A stretch of DNA of 28,189 nt, taken from positions 1 through 28,189 of IMG/VR virus record IMGVR_UViG_3300017720_000047; one strand, given 5' to 3'. Below the pieces are notes generated by a model. That model was not told the origin of the DNA, did not search any database, and worked only from the letters and a program-made list of their open reading frames with translations. Numbering within the stretch: the first letter of the stretch is position 1; each line of letters begins with the position of its first letter. A program made the position numbers and the translations under genes. The stretch comes from a virus. Below are positions 1 to 7,377 of this stretch, one piece after another.

Positions 1-408
1 TATTCATATATTAAAGCAATTGCTGAAGAACTTAGAGGATTGGCTTGTGAATCAAACGTCCCTATCGTATCTGCCACGCAGACCACTCGTTCTGGTTATG
101 GTAGCTCTGATGTTGACATTACTGACACTTCGGAGTCCTTTGGTCTCCCTGCTACTGCTGATCTTATGTTTGCCCTTATTAGCACTGAGGAACTTGAACA
201 ACTTGGTCAGATAATGGTGAAGCAGTTGAAGAATCGATATAATGATCCGACTATCTTCAAGAGATTTATTGTCGGAATTGATCGTGCCAAGATGCGACTA
301 TATGATTGTGAGCAAAAGGCACAGGACGATATTCTTGACAGTGGGCAGGAAGAAGAGTATAATGACGAAGATAAATCAAAAAAATCTTTTGAGGGGTTTA
401 AGTTTTAA
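1..408 (+). CDS. 41: DNA helicase gp41 (T4-like), 3' part only
   Basis: C-terminal 135 residues of a DnaB/RecA-fold replicative helicase, which unwinds DNA ahead of the fork and works with the gp61 primase (encoded at 7784). The frame is open from base 1, so the gene starts upstream of the window. The text VPIVSATQTTRSGYGSSDVD followed by ESFGLPATADLMFAL matches the RecA-core strand carrying the sensor glutamine and the region after it in T4-type gp41. The tail is acidic and Lys-rich and ends GFKF. The TAA stop overlaps the next ATG (TAATG), so translation is probably coupled to mazG. Family assignment rests on these motifs and on the gene neighbourhood. Confidence 0.85.
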   Translation, partial: YSYIKAIAEELRGLACESNVPIVSATQTTRSGYGSSDVDITDTSESFGLPATADLMFALISTEELEQLGQIMVKQLKNRYNDPTIFKRFIVGIDRAKMRLYDCEQKAQDDILDSGQEEEYNDEDKSKKSFEGFKF

Positions 409-812
409 TGACTGTTGACACTAAAAAGTATCTTGAATTTGTAAAGGGAGTCACCAGTGCTCCTAGTTTGGATCCCAAAATTCTTGAGGCACGTTTGAGA
501 GAACTTGATGCCAATGACTGCAATGTCACTCAACTCATGACTGCCGCACTTGGTTTGACTGCAGAATCTGGTGAGTTCACCGAAGTTGTAAAGAAAATCT
601 TCCTGCAAGGTAAACCTTATAATGAAGAAAATGTCTTCCACATGAAACGTGAGCTAGGTGACATTTGTTGGTATCTGGCACAGGCATGTATGGCACTTGA
701 TACTACCTTTGATGAAGTAATTGAGATGAATGTTGAAAAACTTGAGTCTAGATATCCTGGTGGTAGTTTTGATGTTCATCATTCAGAAAATCGTAAGGAG
801 GGAGACTTATGA
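408..812 (+). CDS. mazG: MazG-like nucleotide pyrophosphohydrolase
   Basis: 134-aa all-alpha NTP pyrophosphohydrolase of the MazG type. The metal-binding signature is visible as E53-x-x-E56 and E82-x-x-D85 (AESGEF and KRELGD), followed by the helix with N108 and K111. It is a single-domain protein, unlike the two-domain bacterial MazG. Cyanophage MazG was first proposed to lower ppGpp; work on a cyanophage homologue instead reported activity on deoxynucleotides such as dGTP and dCTP, which fits a role in recycling host DNA. It overlaps the gp41 stop (TAATG) and the next ORF (ATGA), placing it in the replication operon. Confidence 0.9.
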   Translation: MTVDTKKYLEFVKGVTSAPSLDPKILEARLRELDANDCNVTQLMTAALGLTAESGEFTEVVKKIFLQGKPYNEENVFHMKRELGDICWYLAQACMALDTTFDEVIEMNVEKLESRYPGGSFDVHHSENRKEGDL

Positions 813-952
813 CTAAAAAAGAATTTGTAAATAGTAAAGGTGAAACTTGGGAGTATGAAGAAACTGAAGAGATGCGTAAGGCAGTAGAAAGACTGCATCA
901 AACTATTCGTGAACTTGAAAAAAAAGCACCTGATTATGGAGTTGGAAAATGA
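809..952 (+). CDS. 47-aa hypothetical protein
   Basis: Small ORF starting MTKKEFVNSKGETW. It begins inside the mazG stop (ATGA), with GTAAGGAGGGAG just upstream as a strong Shine-Dalgarno, and ends in an ATGA overlap with the next gene. It is highly charged and probably helical (EETEEMRKAVERLHQTIREL reads as a short amphipathic helix). No family recognised. The ribosome binding site and the double stop/start coupling are the reasons for calling it. Confidence 0.7.
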   Translation: MTKKEFVNSKGETWEYEETEEMRKAVERLHQTIRELEKKAPDYGVGK

Positions 953-1161
953 AACTATTAACACTTGAAGATTATCAAAAAGCAGGAGAAACTTTCTGGC
1001 CTAAGTATTGGTATATTGCCAGAGAACTTGGTGAAGGTGCAAAAGCAGAAGATATCTTGAGAGTTATGGAAGCTGTCGGTGGTGTTGCTCTTAAGTTTGC
1101 ACTGGACGAAAAAGAAGGTCCGTTTGGATTTAATAAAAAGGAAGAAGACACTAATGAATGA
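949..1161 (+). CDS. 70-aa hypothetical protein
   Basis: Starts MKLLTLEDYQKAGETFWPKY and is coupled to the preceding ORF through ATGA. The composition is that of a small soluble helical protein with an acidic Lys/Glu C-terminus (FNKKEEDTNE). No domain recognised. It sits in a chain of overlapping small genes after mazG and before a tRNA. The stop overlaps the start of the next gene by eight bases. Confidence 0.65.
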   Translation: MKLLTLEDYQKAGETFWPKYWYIARELGEGAKAEDILRVMEAVGGVALKFALDEKEGPFGFNKKEEDTNE

Positions 1162-1390
1162 GCATCCTGAAATTTCTGAATATGAATGGATCGATGATTG
1201 TTTCCGTGTATGGGAAACACGATTCGGTTTATGGTCAAGTGAAACCAAACAAGGTCGTCAAATGCTTACTGGTCCCACAAGAGATTCGGTTGTCATTATG
1301 ACACGATGGCATCTCAAATGTGAACAAGAAGGAACTCTCCATTTATATACTAGAGTTGTCGGAAATGCTTTTGTCGGAGGCAAACTCTGA
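1154..1390 (+). CDS. 78-aa hypothetical protein
   Basis: The start is set at ATG 1154 (MNEHPEISEYEWIDDC) because the preceding bases GAAGAAGACA give a purine-rich ribosome binding site and the start overlaps the upstream stop; the frame is open further upstream but that part only shadows the 949-1161 gene. It contains two cysteines and several tryptophans (WIDDCFRVWETRFGLW). No family recognised. It is the last gene before tRNA-Thr, with seven bases between. Confidence 0.6.
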   Translation: MNEHPEISEYEWIDDCFRVWETRFGLWSSETKQGRQMLTGPTRDSVVIMTRWHLKCEQEGTLHLYTRVVGNAFVGGKL

Positions 1391-1397
1391 CTTTTTT

Positions 1398-1471
1398 GCC
1401 AACTTAGCTCAGCTGGATAGAGCAGGGTTTTTGTAAAGCTCAGGTCAACGGTTCAAGTCCGTTAGTTGGCT
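1398..1471 (+). tRNA. tRNA-Thr (anticodon UGU)
   Basis: Full cloverleaf. The 7-bp acceptor stem GCCAACT/AGTTGGC is perfect, the D stem is GCTC/GAGC, the anticodon stem is GGGTT/AGCTC (one G-U and one U-G pair) with loop TTTGTAA, and the T arm is AACGG-TTCAAGT-CCGTT. Anticodon TGT reads ACA. The discriminator base is T and CCA is not encoded. It lies at the junction between the helicase/mazG cluster and the AT-rich 446-aa gene. Confidence 0.95.
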
Positions 1472-1478
1472 TATAGGG

Positions 1479-1486
1479 GATAAATA
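1479..1486 (+). promoter_or_regulatory. Late-promoter-like octamer GATAAATA
   Basis: Matches the T4-type late promoter TATAAATA at seven of eight bases. It ends only nine bases before ATG 1496, so a transcript would be almost leaderless. That makes it a weak candidate compared with the perfect copies elsewhere in the window. Confidence 0.3.
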
Positions 1487-1495
1487 AAAATAAAA

Positions 1496-2836
1496 ATGAA
1501 TTTTGGGGAAGAGGTTTATAGAATAGTTACATCATTTAGAGAATTTGATGTCACAGTAAAAGCAGCTACTTCTAGAAGTACAACCTTTATTGTAAAAGGT
1601 CCTGATAGAGCTTCCATGCAGAAAAAAGTTGAAGACTCTTTCACAAAATCAAAAATTCCAAATAATAAGATAACCAGAGAAAAGGTTGGAGCGTCTTCTT
1701 TTCCTGCCACTGTTGTAAATTTAACTAATGATAAAATTATTATACTTTATAAACCTGTTAGAAAAGGTGCAGATAGAGGAGCTCTTCAAACTAGAAATGT
1801 CGAATCAGCGCAGTGTTTATATGCAGCATTAGCATTCAGATCATTGAAAAGAAAAATAAAAGTTGAAGATGTATCCGTAAGTAATTTTGAAAAGTGTAAA
1901 AGTTTTATTGATGTTGATGCAAAATTTGAGGATATGATTAACATCTCCGAAGATTGGATTAATTCATCTATTCAAGGAGCTAATGAATTATATTCTAATG
2001 TTGACAAAAATGTTAATTGGATATTTCATAGAGGTAGTAGAAAAGTTTCAATAATAGAATCTAAATTAAAAGAACTTAATAGAAAAGAAAAATTATTCAG
2101 CAATATTAATAAATGGAGTCCTGCTGATTTTTATCTTGTGTCAAATACAATGTCAGAATCTGATTGGAAAATGATACAAGATGCTCCTACCATTAAAGGA
2201 CTTAATCAGTTAATGGTTAATATGATCAATGATAAAAAATTAATCGGTGTTTCTTTGAAAAAAATTGCAAAAGGTGCTAAACCATTCAAGTATTATAATA
2301 TGACTAAAGATAGAAATGCCGGTGATATTCAGTATGCAGGGACTATTATTTTCAAAAAACCAGATAATCCTTTAAGTGCCATGGATACTTTTACTATTTG
2401 GAAACCTGGTGGAAGATTTGAAATTCAGTGGAGATCTGATTCTGGAGGACCTTCCGGATGGAAAGGTGAGATTCAAGGAACGGCAGCAAATCAAGGGAAA
2501 ATATCATTTGGACCTTTGAATAAAATGCTAAAATCTTTTGGACTTTCTGAGATACCAAATTATACAAATAGTCCTCAATTAGAAGATATTAGTTTGATGG
2601 AAGAAATATATGATGATATACAAAAGATACAACCAATGAATTTAACAAAAGAAGAATTTGTTGCACAGGTTAAAAATAAGGATGCTAAATGGAGATTTGC
2701 AAAGTATACTGGAGTTAAATTTGCAAAGATACTTGAGTCGCAATCCAGAAAAATACAAAATAAAATAGTGCAAGAGATGTATTTCTATGCTAATTCTCAG
2801 TCACCAAACTCCGGGCCCTATGGTAAAATAGAATAA
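1496..2836 (+). CDS. 446-aa protein of unknown function
   Basis: Not recognised. No signal peptide or membrane segment is seen. Visible landmarks: N-terminus MNFGEEVYRIVTSFREFDV, a tryptophan-containing motif KWSPADFYLVS near residue 205, a second half with KPGGRFEIQWRSDSGG, and a Gln/Asn-rich C-terminus ending SGPYGKIE. Codon use is AT-heavy (Arg almost only AGA, many ATA and TTA), unlike the CGT/CTT-rich replication and metabolic genes nearby, which suggests later acquisition. It lies just after tRNA-Thr with no clear Shine-Dalgarno and is coupled to the next gene by TAATG. It could be a nuclease-like or virion protein, but nothing seen proves either. Confidence 0.75.
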   Translation: MNFGEEVYRIVTSFREFDVTVKAATSRSTTFIVKGPDRASMQKKVEDSFTKSKIPNNKITREKVGASSFPATVVNLTNDKIIILYKPVRKGADRGALQTRNVESAQCLYAALAFRSLKRKIKVEDVSVSNFEKCKSFIDVDAKFEDMINISEDWINSSIQGANELYSNVDKNVNWIFHRGSRKVSIIESKLKELNRKEKLFSNINKWSPADFYLVSNTMSESDWKMIQDAPTIKGLNQLMVNMINDKKLIGVSLKKIAKGAKPFKYYNMTKDRNAGDIQYAGTIIFKKPDNPLSAMDTFTIWKPGGRFEIQWRSDSGGPSGWKGEIQGTAANQGKISFGPLNKMLKSFGLSEIPNYTNSPQLEDISLMEEIYDDIQKIQPMNLTKEEFVAQVKNKDAKWRFAKYTGVKFAKILESQSRKIQNKIVQEMYFYANSQSPNSGPYGKIE

Positions 2837-3066
2837 TGAACTTACAAATAATTGAATTGATAAATTCTTTTCAACCAAATTCTAAAAGTTTAAGAGAAAA
2901 ATATGATCAGTTTATTGCATACGTTTATATTACCTTAAGTAAAAAAATTGCTAGTTCTAAGACACAAAAAGCAAAAGATAAATATAAGCATATGCGTCAG
3001 GGTGTGCTAGAATACATTGTATCTCATAAACGTCAGGTAATAAAAGAATTAAGTAAAAGGAAGTGA
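2836..3066 (+). CDS. 76-aa basic hypothetical protein
   Basis: Starts MNLQIIELINSFQPN at a TAATG overlap with the 446-aa gene and ends in a TGATG overlap with the nucleotidyltransferase gene. It is Lys/Arg-rich, probably all helical (KIASSKTQKAKDKYKHM), and shares the AT-rich, AGA-biased codon style of its upstream partner, so the two probably travel together. No family recognised. The basic charge would suit nucleic acid binding, but that is only an inference. Confidence 0.65.
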   Translation: MNLQIIELINSFQPNSKSLREKYDQFIAYVYITLSKKIASSKTQKAKDKYKHMRQGVLEYIVSHKRQVIKELSKRK

Positions 3067-4223
3067 TGAAGAATTTTTTTCAATTTTTATCTGAGTCAAC
3101 TGCAGTCCAGCAGGCAAAAAGAATGGGACTGGTTGGTGATGGACATGGTGGATGGTATGACAAGAAGGGTGAGTTTGTAGCAAAAACTGAGAAAGGACAA
3201 CTTAAGTTTTATAATAAAAGGCAACGTGTTGGTAAGCAAGATCCACCAAACACTGATACTGAGAAAAGATTATCTCAGGCAACTTCAAGTAGTGAAATTC
3301 AAGAACCACAAGGTCCGCCTGAAGTTGAAAAAACAAAAGGAACTTTGACCGTTGCTTTTGGTAGGTTCAATCCTCCTACCACAGGACATGAAAAACTTTT
3401 AGATACAGTTGCATCAAGTTCTGATGAGGGTGATTATATTATTGTTCCATCACGCAGTCAGGATAAGAAAAAAAATCCCTTAGATCCTGATACTAAGGTT
3501 GAGATTATGAAACAAATGTATCCTGGTCATAGTGGAAAAATTGTAAATGATCCTGGTAACAGAACAATTTTTGATGTCTTGAAAAAAGCACACACTGATG
3601 GATATGCCGGAGTTCGTATTCTTGGTGGTGCCGATAGAGTAAAAGAATTTGAAAAACTAGCAAATGATTATAATGGTAGACTTTATAACTTTGATAATGT
3701 AGAAGTTCTTTCTGCAGGAGATAGAGATCCTGATTCCGAAGGAACTGAAGGAATGTCTGCATCAAAACAAAGAAAGGCAGCTGCCGAAGGTGACTATTCC
3801 TCTTTCAGAAAAGGTGTTCCGACATCTATGAACGATAAACAGACAAAACAATTATACAATACTCTCCGTGATGCAATGGGTATTAAAGAAGGTTGGAGTC
3901 TTTGGCAAATTGCACCAAAGTTTGATTGGAGAAATCTTCGTGAAAATTTTGTAAGGAAAAATATTTACAAAGTTGGTGATCTTGTAGAAAATCTCAACAC
4001 TGGTTTAGTCGGTAAGATTATCCGTAGAGGAACTAACTATCTTATTTGTGTTACCGAAGACGATATTATGTTTAAATCTTGGATTAAAGATGTGACTGAT
4101 GTATCTGGTGTTCCTGCAAATCAAAGAGGAGTTGGAACTGATGCTCTTCGTAAGTATGCAGAGACTATGGTAAAGGGTTCTAGTTGGGGTAGGCAATTCA
4201 TAAATAAATATAAGAAAAAGTAA
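3066..4223 (+). CDS. Cytidylyltransferase-fold nucleotidyltransferase with capsid-targeting-like N-terminus
   Basis: 385 aa. Residues about 93-250 form a HxGH-superfamily nucleotidyltransferase domain: TVAFGRFNPPTTGHEKL carries the TxGH-type signature (T105-T106-G107-H108), and SASKQR (231-236) matches the SxSxxR motif. Related domains transfer adenylyl or cytidylyl groups, as in NMN adenylyltransferase; the substrate is not determined here. The N-terminus MKNFFQFLSE-S resembles T4 capsid-targeting sequences (MKTYQEFIAE-A in IPIII and Alt) with an L-x-E site like those cut by the gp21 prohead protease. A C-terminal region of about 85 residues (KVGDLVENLNTGLVGKI) looks like a small beta-barrel. 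The ATG is chosen over GTG 3063 for the TGATG coupling. Confidence 0.75.
   Translation: MKNFFQFLSESTAVQQAKRMGLVGDGHGGWYDKKGEFVAKTEKGQLKFYNKRQRVGKQDPPNTDTEKRLSQATSSSEIQEPQGPPEVEKTKGTLTVAFGRFNPPTTGHEKLLDTVASSSDEGDYIIVPSRSQDKKKNPLDPDTKVEIMKQMYPGHSGKIVNDPGNRTIFDVLKKAHTDGYAGVRILGGADRVKEFEKLANDYNGRLYNFDNVEVLSAGDRDPDSEGTEGMSASKQRKAAAEGDYSSFRKGVPTSMNDKQTKQLYNTLRDAMGIKEGWSLWQIAPKFDWRNLRENFVRKNIYKVGDLVENLNTGLVGKIIRRGTNYLICVTEDDIMFKSWIKDVTDVSGVPANQRGVGTDALRKYAETMVKGSSWGRQFINKYKKK
4203..4210 (+). promoter_or_regulatory. Late-promoter-like octamer AATAAATA
   Basis: Seven of eight match to TATAAATA, lying in the last codons of the nucleotidyltransferase gene and ending 29 bases before ATG 4240. The spacing resembles the perfect late promoters at 6251, 12324 and 27130. 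The sequence is A/T-rich and codes for Lys/Tyr/Asn, so a chance match is possible. Confidence 0.3.
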
Positions 4224-4239
4224 AAGTATTTGTCTTCAG

Positions 4240-5655
4240 ATGGATAAACCTGCACAACAGGCACCTGGTGCTAATGATAAAGTAAGAAAGGCTGCTAGAC
4301 AGTTGGCATATGATGTTCGATATAAAGTAAAAGGTCAGTTCAAGGACGGGCAAAAAACTGATCCTGCCTCATTAAAGCGTGCATACATGCAGCAGTTGGG
4401 TAAGTCTCCTGCTCCTGGTCCTGTTAAGGCACTTGCCAAAAAGATGCTCATTGGTGAAGAGTATGATTTCGTTAATCTTGATGGTGCTGCCAGTGATGCT
4501 ATTCTAAGTGTCTTTGAAAAAATATTTGAGGCAGCAGAGGGATCTAAGTATACTGTAAGGGTTAAAGATAAGAAGACTGGTAAGTCTTACCTCAGAAAAG
4601 CAGATCGTGCTAAGATTGCAGAACTGAGAAAGAATCCTAATATTTCTTCTGTGGAAATTGCCGGTAAGAGTTCCGGAGAACCTGATACTTACGACAAGAC
4701 TGGTAAGGGAAAGAAAGCTGCTAAAGATTATGATGGTGATGGAAAAGTAGAAAGTGGTTCCAAGGAACATGCCGGTGCAGTACATAACGCCATACAACGT
4801 AAGAAGGGTGGGAAACCAGACGGACAAGATACTAGAACTGAAGAGTTTATTGTTGCCGAGGGTGAAGAGAAAGAAAAGAAACTTGATGTAATGAAGGGTA
4901 AGAATAAGGTTGTTGTGAATCCACCAATGAATGAGCAACAATCTACGATGGATAAACCTAAGACTGGTCCTTCACCAGAAGAAAAGAGGCAACTTGATAA
5001 TAAGAAAAAGATGCTTCAGAAAAAAATGATGATGCAAAGGCAGGCAATGCAAATGCAAAGACAGGGAAGATTGCCTTTGAATTATAGTGAAGAGAATGAA
5101 GGTTCCAAATCTAAAGAATCAAAGGAGACTCTAGATCCTAGAGGAAACTATGCTATGATGAATATGATTAAGAATAAGTTGAGAGTGAGAGGACTCAAGA
5201 TGTCTTATGATATGGAAGGTGAAATGGTTGATGAGAAGTATCAGGGGATGTATCAGTCTCCTGCTTCTACTTATAATAGGTTAAAGAGTAGTGACGAAAA
5301 GGCACGCATGTCCCCTGGTCGTCGTGCGATGGCAAAGTCTGATGAATTAGAAAAGTCTGAACCTGGTTCTAAGAGAGCAAAGGCACAAAAGAAAGCAGCA
5401 GGTCAAATGGCACGTAATTTTCAGTCTGCTCGTATGACTAAAGAGGAAACTGAAGATTCTCTGAGAGATCGTCGCATGGAACGTGGTGGTGTTGATGGAA
5501 ACACCAGATATGATAGACCTGCTAGAAATGTAGCAACCGGTCCAGTTGATAAAAAGAAAGCAGAAGAATCCAGAAAAAGAGCAATGGATGCCGTAAGAGC
5601 ATCTATTACTGCTAAGTATGGCAAAGGTGCCATTATGGATACTAAGAAAAAATAA
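4240..5655 (+). CDS. 471-aa Lys-rich protein, probable virion or prohead component
   Basis: Highly charged and low in hydrophobic residues. The N-terminal 75 residues (VRKAARQLAYDVRYKVKGQF, then GPVKALAKKMLIGEEY) form a conserved-looking basic helical segment. Near residue 165 the sequence DYDGDGKVESGSKEH resembles an EF-hand or dockerin-like calcium loop lacking the usual position-12 acid. A Met/Gln-rich stretch (MMMQRQAMQMQRQG) lies around 260-280 and the C-terminus is Lys/Arg-rich. I associate this style with cyanomyovirus structural proteins, but no catalytic motif is visible. No clear Shine-Dalgarno precedes ATG 4240. The stop TAA overlaps the next start (TAATG). Confidence 0.7.
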   Translation: MDKPAQQAPGANDKVRKAARQLAYDVRYKVKGQFKDGQKTDPASLKRAYMQQLGKSPAPGPVKALAKKMLIGEEYDFVNLDGAASDAILSVFEKIFEAAEGSKYTVRVKDKKTGKSYLRKADRAKIAELRKNPNISSVEIAGKSSGEPDTYDKTGKGKKAAKDYDGDGKVESGSKEHAGAVHNAIQRKKGGKPDGQDTRTEEFIVAEGEEKEKKLDVMKGKNKVVVNPPMNEQQSTMDKPKTGPSPEEKRQLDNKKKMLQKKMMMQRQAMQMQRQGRLPLNYSEENEGSKSKESKETLDPRGNYAMMNMIKNKLRVRGLKMSYDMEGEMVDEKYQGMYQSPASTYNRLKSSDEKARMSPGRRAMAKSDELEKSEPGSKRAKAQKKAAGQMARNFQSARMTKEETEDSLRDRRMERGGVDGNTRYDRPARNVATGPVDKKKAEESRKRAMDAVRASITAKYGKGAIMDTKKK

Positions 5656-6011
5656 TGCCTGCTGTATCAAAAGCACAGCAGAGATTTATGGGTATGGTGT
5701 ATGCCACCAAAAAAGGTGACATGCCCAACCCATCTCCTGAAGTTGCTGCAGCAGCTGCATCCATGAAAAAGAAAGATGCAAAAGATTTTGCATCAACTAA
5801 GCATAAAGGTCTTCCTGAAAAGAAAGTAGCAAAGGAAGAAACTAAGTATGATAGATATGATAGAGAGAAGAAAAAATTTGAGAAGGCAGATAAAAGAATG
5901 AAGTTTGGCAAATTTTATGCCAAGGCAAAAGAGGCAAGAGATCGTCTTCGTCCAGGTGAAGTAAAGAAATGGGACAAAGAAAAGGGAAGATTCGTATCAA
6001 ATAAAGAGTGA
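5655..6011 (+). CDS. DUF3008-family basic protein
   Basis: 118 aa. The N-terminal half, with MPAVSKAQQRFMGMVYATKK, PSPEVAAAAASM, then KDFASTKHKGLPEKK, is the DUF3008 pattern found in phages and bacteria, of unknown function. The C-terminal half is an extension rich in Lys, Arg and Tyr (KYDRYDREKKKFEKADKRM). Coupled by TAATG to the Lys-rich protein before it, which suggests co-production in fixed proportion. The basic composition fits DNA or acidic-protein binding inside the capsid, but that is inference. Confidence 0.75.
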   Translation: MPAVSKAQQRFMGMVYATKKGDMPNPSPEVAAAAASMKKKDAKDFASTKHKGLPEKKVAKEETKYDRYDREKKKFEKADKRMKFGKFYAKAKEARDRLRPGEVKKWDKEKGRFVSNKE

Positions 6012-6044
6012 ATAGCTATATAGTGTAGATGTTGGTATCAAACT

Positions 6045-6248
6045 ATGTTAGCATTTTTACTCCCACTTGCCTCAAAAATTATTAAAGATGCAGTTGCCAA
6101 GATTCCGGAGAATGAAGAACTTGGTGAGAAGATGGTTGAGATCTGTCTTGTTATTCTTTCTAAGGCAGTTAAGTTAACTAAAACTGAAATGGACGATCAA
6201 TTGCTTGAAGTAGTGGCAAAGGCAATTAAAACCAGAGAAGAGGAATAA
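6045..6248 (+). CDS. 67-aa hypothetical protein
   Basis: Starts MLAFLLPLASKIIKDAVAKI with a short hydrophobic start (residues 2-9) that then becomes an amphipathic helix, and ends acidic (KTREEE). It is 33 bases from the DUF3008 gene, with no obvious Shine-Dalgarno (TTGGTATCAAACT upstream). The segment is too short for a confident membrane span. No family recognised. The late promoter at 6251 starts right after its stop. Confidence 0.6.
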   Translation: MLAFLLPLASKIIKDAVAKIPENEELGEKMVEICLVILSKAVKLTKTEMDDQLLEVVAKAIKTREEE

Positions 6249-6250
6249 AT

Positions 6251-6258
6251 TATAAATA
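6251..6258 (+). promoter_or_regulatory. T4-type late promoter TATAAATA
   Basis: Exact match to the T4 late promoter core recognised by the gp55 sigma factor. It lies directly after the stop of the 67-aa gene and ends 30 bases before ATG 6289, leaving room for a short leader with AAGGA. It implies late expression of the 6289 gene. Confidence 0.75.
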
Positions 6259-6288
6259 TCTGTATAAAGAATTATAGGGTAAGGAAAC

Positions 6289-6798
6289 ATGTCTCTTTGG
6301 GGCAATAAAGATGCCGTCTATTCTGACGGAACAATTGCAATTAGTGGTGTAACTGTAACTGGAACCGGAACAACTTTTAATACAGCAGGATTAATTAGTG
6401 CTGGTGATGTACTCACTGTAGGCACTGGTTCTACTCAAGGTGAAGCAGTTATTGCTAGTGTAACTAATGGAACTACTCTAGTTTTAGAAGCAGGTCCAAG
6501 CACATTAGATACTGGTACGATTTCTGGTGCAGCATATGTAATCAGTCAGAGACCTATATCCACAATTTTTGACACTAATTATGACGCTGCAGAAATTTAT
6601 GGTGTAGATACTACCGAACAAAGTGTTGCAAATGCTGCTTCAGGTGAGGCACGTCAATATGCACCTGCTCATGCCGGTTGGGTTGGTATCACGACATATG
6701 TTGATAATCACGGAAATCTGAGAGTAAAAACTGAAACTCTTGTTGCGGGAAGCACAATTACTGGTGATGCGGAAGATACTAAGTTCCCAGATAGCTAA
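6289..6798 (+). CDS. Probable virion structural protein (Gly/Thr-rich beta protein)
   Basis: 169 aa starting MSLWGNKDAVYSDGTIAISG. It is dominated by short Gly/Thr/Ser/Val beta-strand sequences (VTVTGTGTTFNTAG, LTVGTGSTQGEAV) in the first 90 residues, like head- or tail-decoration folds, then a helix region and YAPAHAGWVGITTYVDNHGN near the C-terminus. It has an AAGGAAAC ribosome binding site seven bases before ATG and a perfect late promoter upstream, as expected for a structural gene. I recall similar MSLWGNKD proteins as common in cyanomyoviruses, but the exact virion position is unknown. Confidence 0.7.
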   Translation: MSLWGNKDAVYSDGTIAISGVTVTGTGTTFNTAGLISAGDVLTVGTGSTQGEAVIASVTNGTTLVLEAGPSTLDTGTISGAAYVISQRPISTIFDTNYDAAEIYGVDTTEQSVANAASGEARQYAPAHAGWVGITTYVDNHGNLRVKTETLVAGSTITGDAEDTKFPDS

Positions 6799-6814
6799 TA
6801 AAATGAGATAAGAT

Positions 6815-7186
6815 ATGAGATTTGATGAATTGAACGAGGGTAATTATCTACTCTTTGCTATAAAATTTTATGATAATCCTCAGGCAGTAACCAAGGATGA
6901 TTTTGAGGACGATTTAAAACGTATCAAATATATCAAAAGGTTACTGAAAAGATATAAAAATTCTGGGCAATTAAAAACACATCTCATACTTAATCATTTA
7001 ACGGTTCTGTTCAACGTCTTCAGTGACGCTGCAGTGCCGTTATTGTTTTACAATATGGAACGTGAACTTTGGCCATGTATAAAAAGTTTTCTAATATTTT
7101 TGGATCGTATTCCAGAATATCCGAAGACAAAAATATCTGATATTGAAGAAGATTACTATTGTTTAGCACAACTAAGGGCACTCTAA
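6815..7186 (+). CDS. 123-aa hypothetical protein
   Basis: Starts MRFDELNEGNYLLFAIKFYD and is a helix-rich, probably soluble protein with a Lys/Tyr-rich centre (KRIKYIKRLLKRYKNSG) and several hydrophobic helices (HLTVLFNVFSDAAVPLLFYN). It lies 16 bases after the probable virion protein, so it may share its late promoter. The stop overlaps the following ATG (TAATG). I cannot name a family with confidence. Confidence 0.65.
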   Translation: MRFDELNEGNYLLFAIKFYDNPQAVTKDDFEDDLKRIKYIKRLLKRYKNSGQLKTHLILNHLTVLFNVFSDAAVPLLFYNMERELWPCIKSFLIFLDRIPEYPKTKISDIEEDYYCLAQLRAL

Positions 7187-7377
7187 TGAATATAGATAAA
7201 ATTCTAAATATTATTAGAAATCTTAATGAAGAGGGAATCCCAACAAATAATGCTAGTGGTGGTGCAATAGCAGGATTGCCCCCCGATGAACCTCCTGTGA
7301 AGAAAAAAAGAAAACAAACTCCTGTAGGAAGATATGGTTCGAGAAGAATGTGGATACAGAATTTAAAAAATGGATAA
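7186..7377 (+). CDS. 63-aa hypothetical protein
   Basis: The start is placed at ATG 7186 (MNIDKILNIIRNLNEEG) because it forms a TAATG overlap with the gene before; the frame extends 27 bases upstream without a better start. The middle is NNASGGAIAGLPPDEPPVKK, a Gly/Pro-rich linker, followed by a strongly basic stretch and the ending RRMWIQNLKNG. It overlaps the next gene by eight bases. No known function. Confidence 0.6.
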   Translation: MNIDKILNIIRNLNEEGIPTNNASGGAIAGLPPDEPPVKKKRKQTPVGRYGSRRMWIQNLKNG

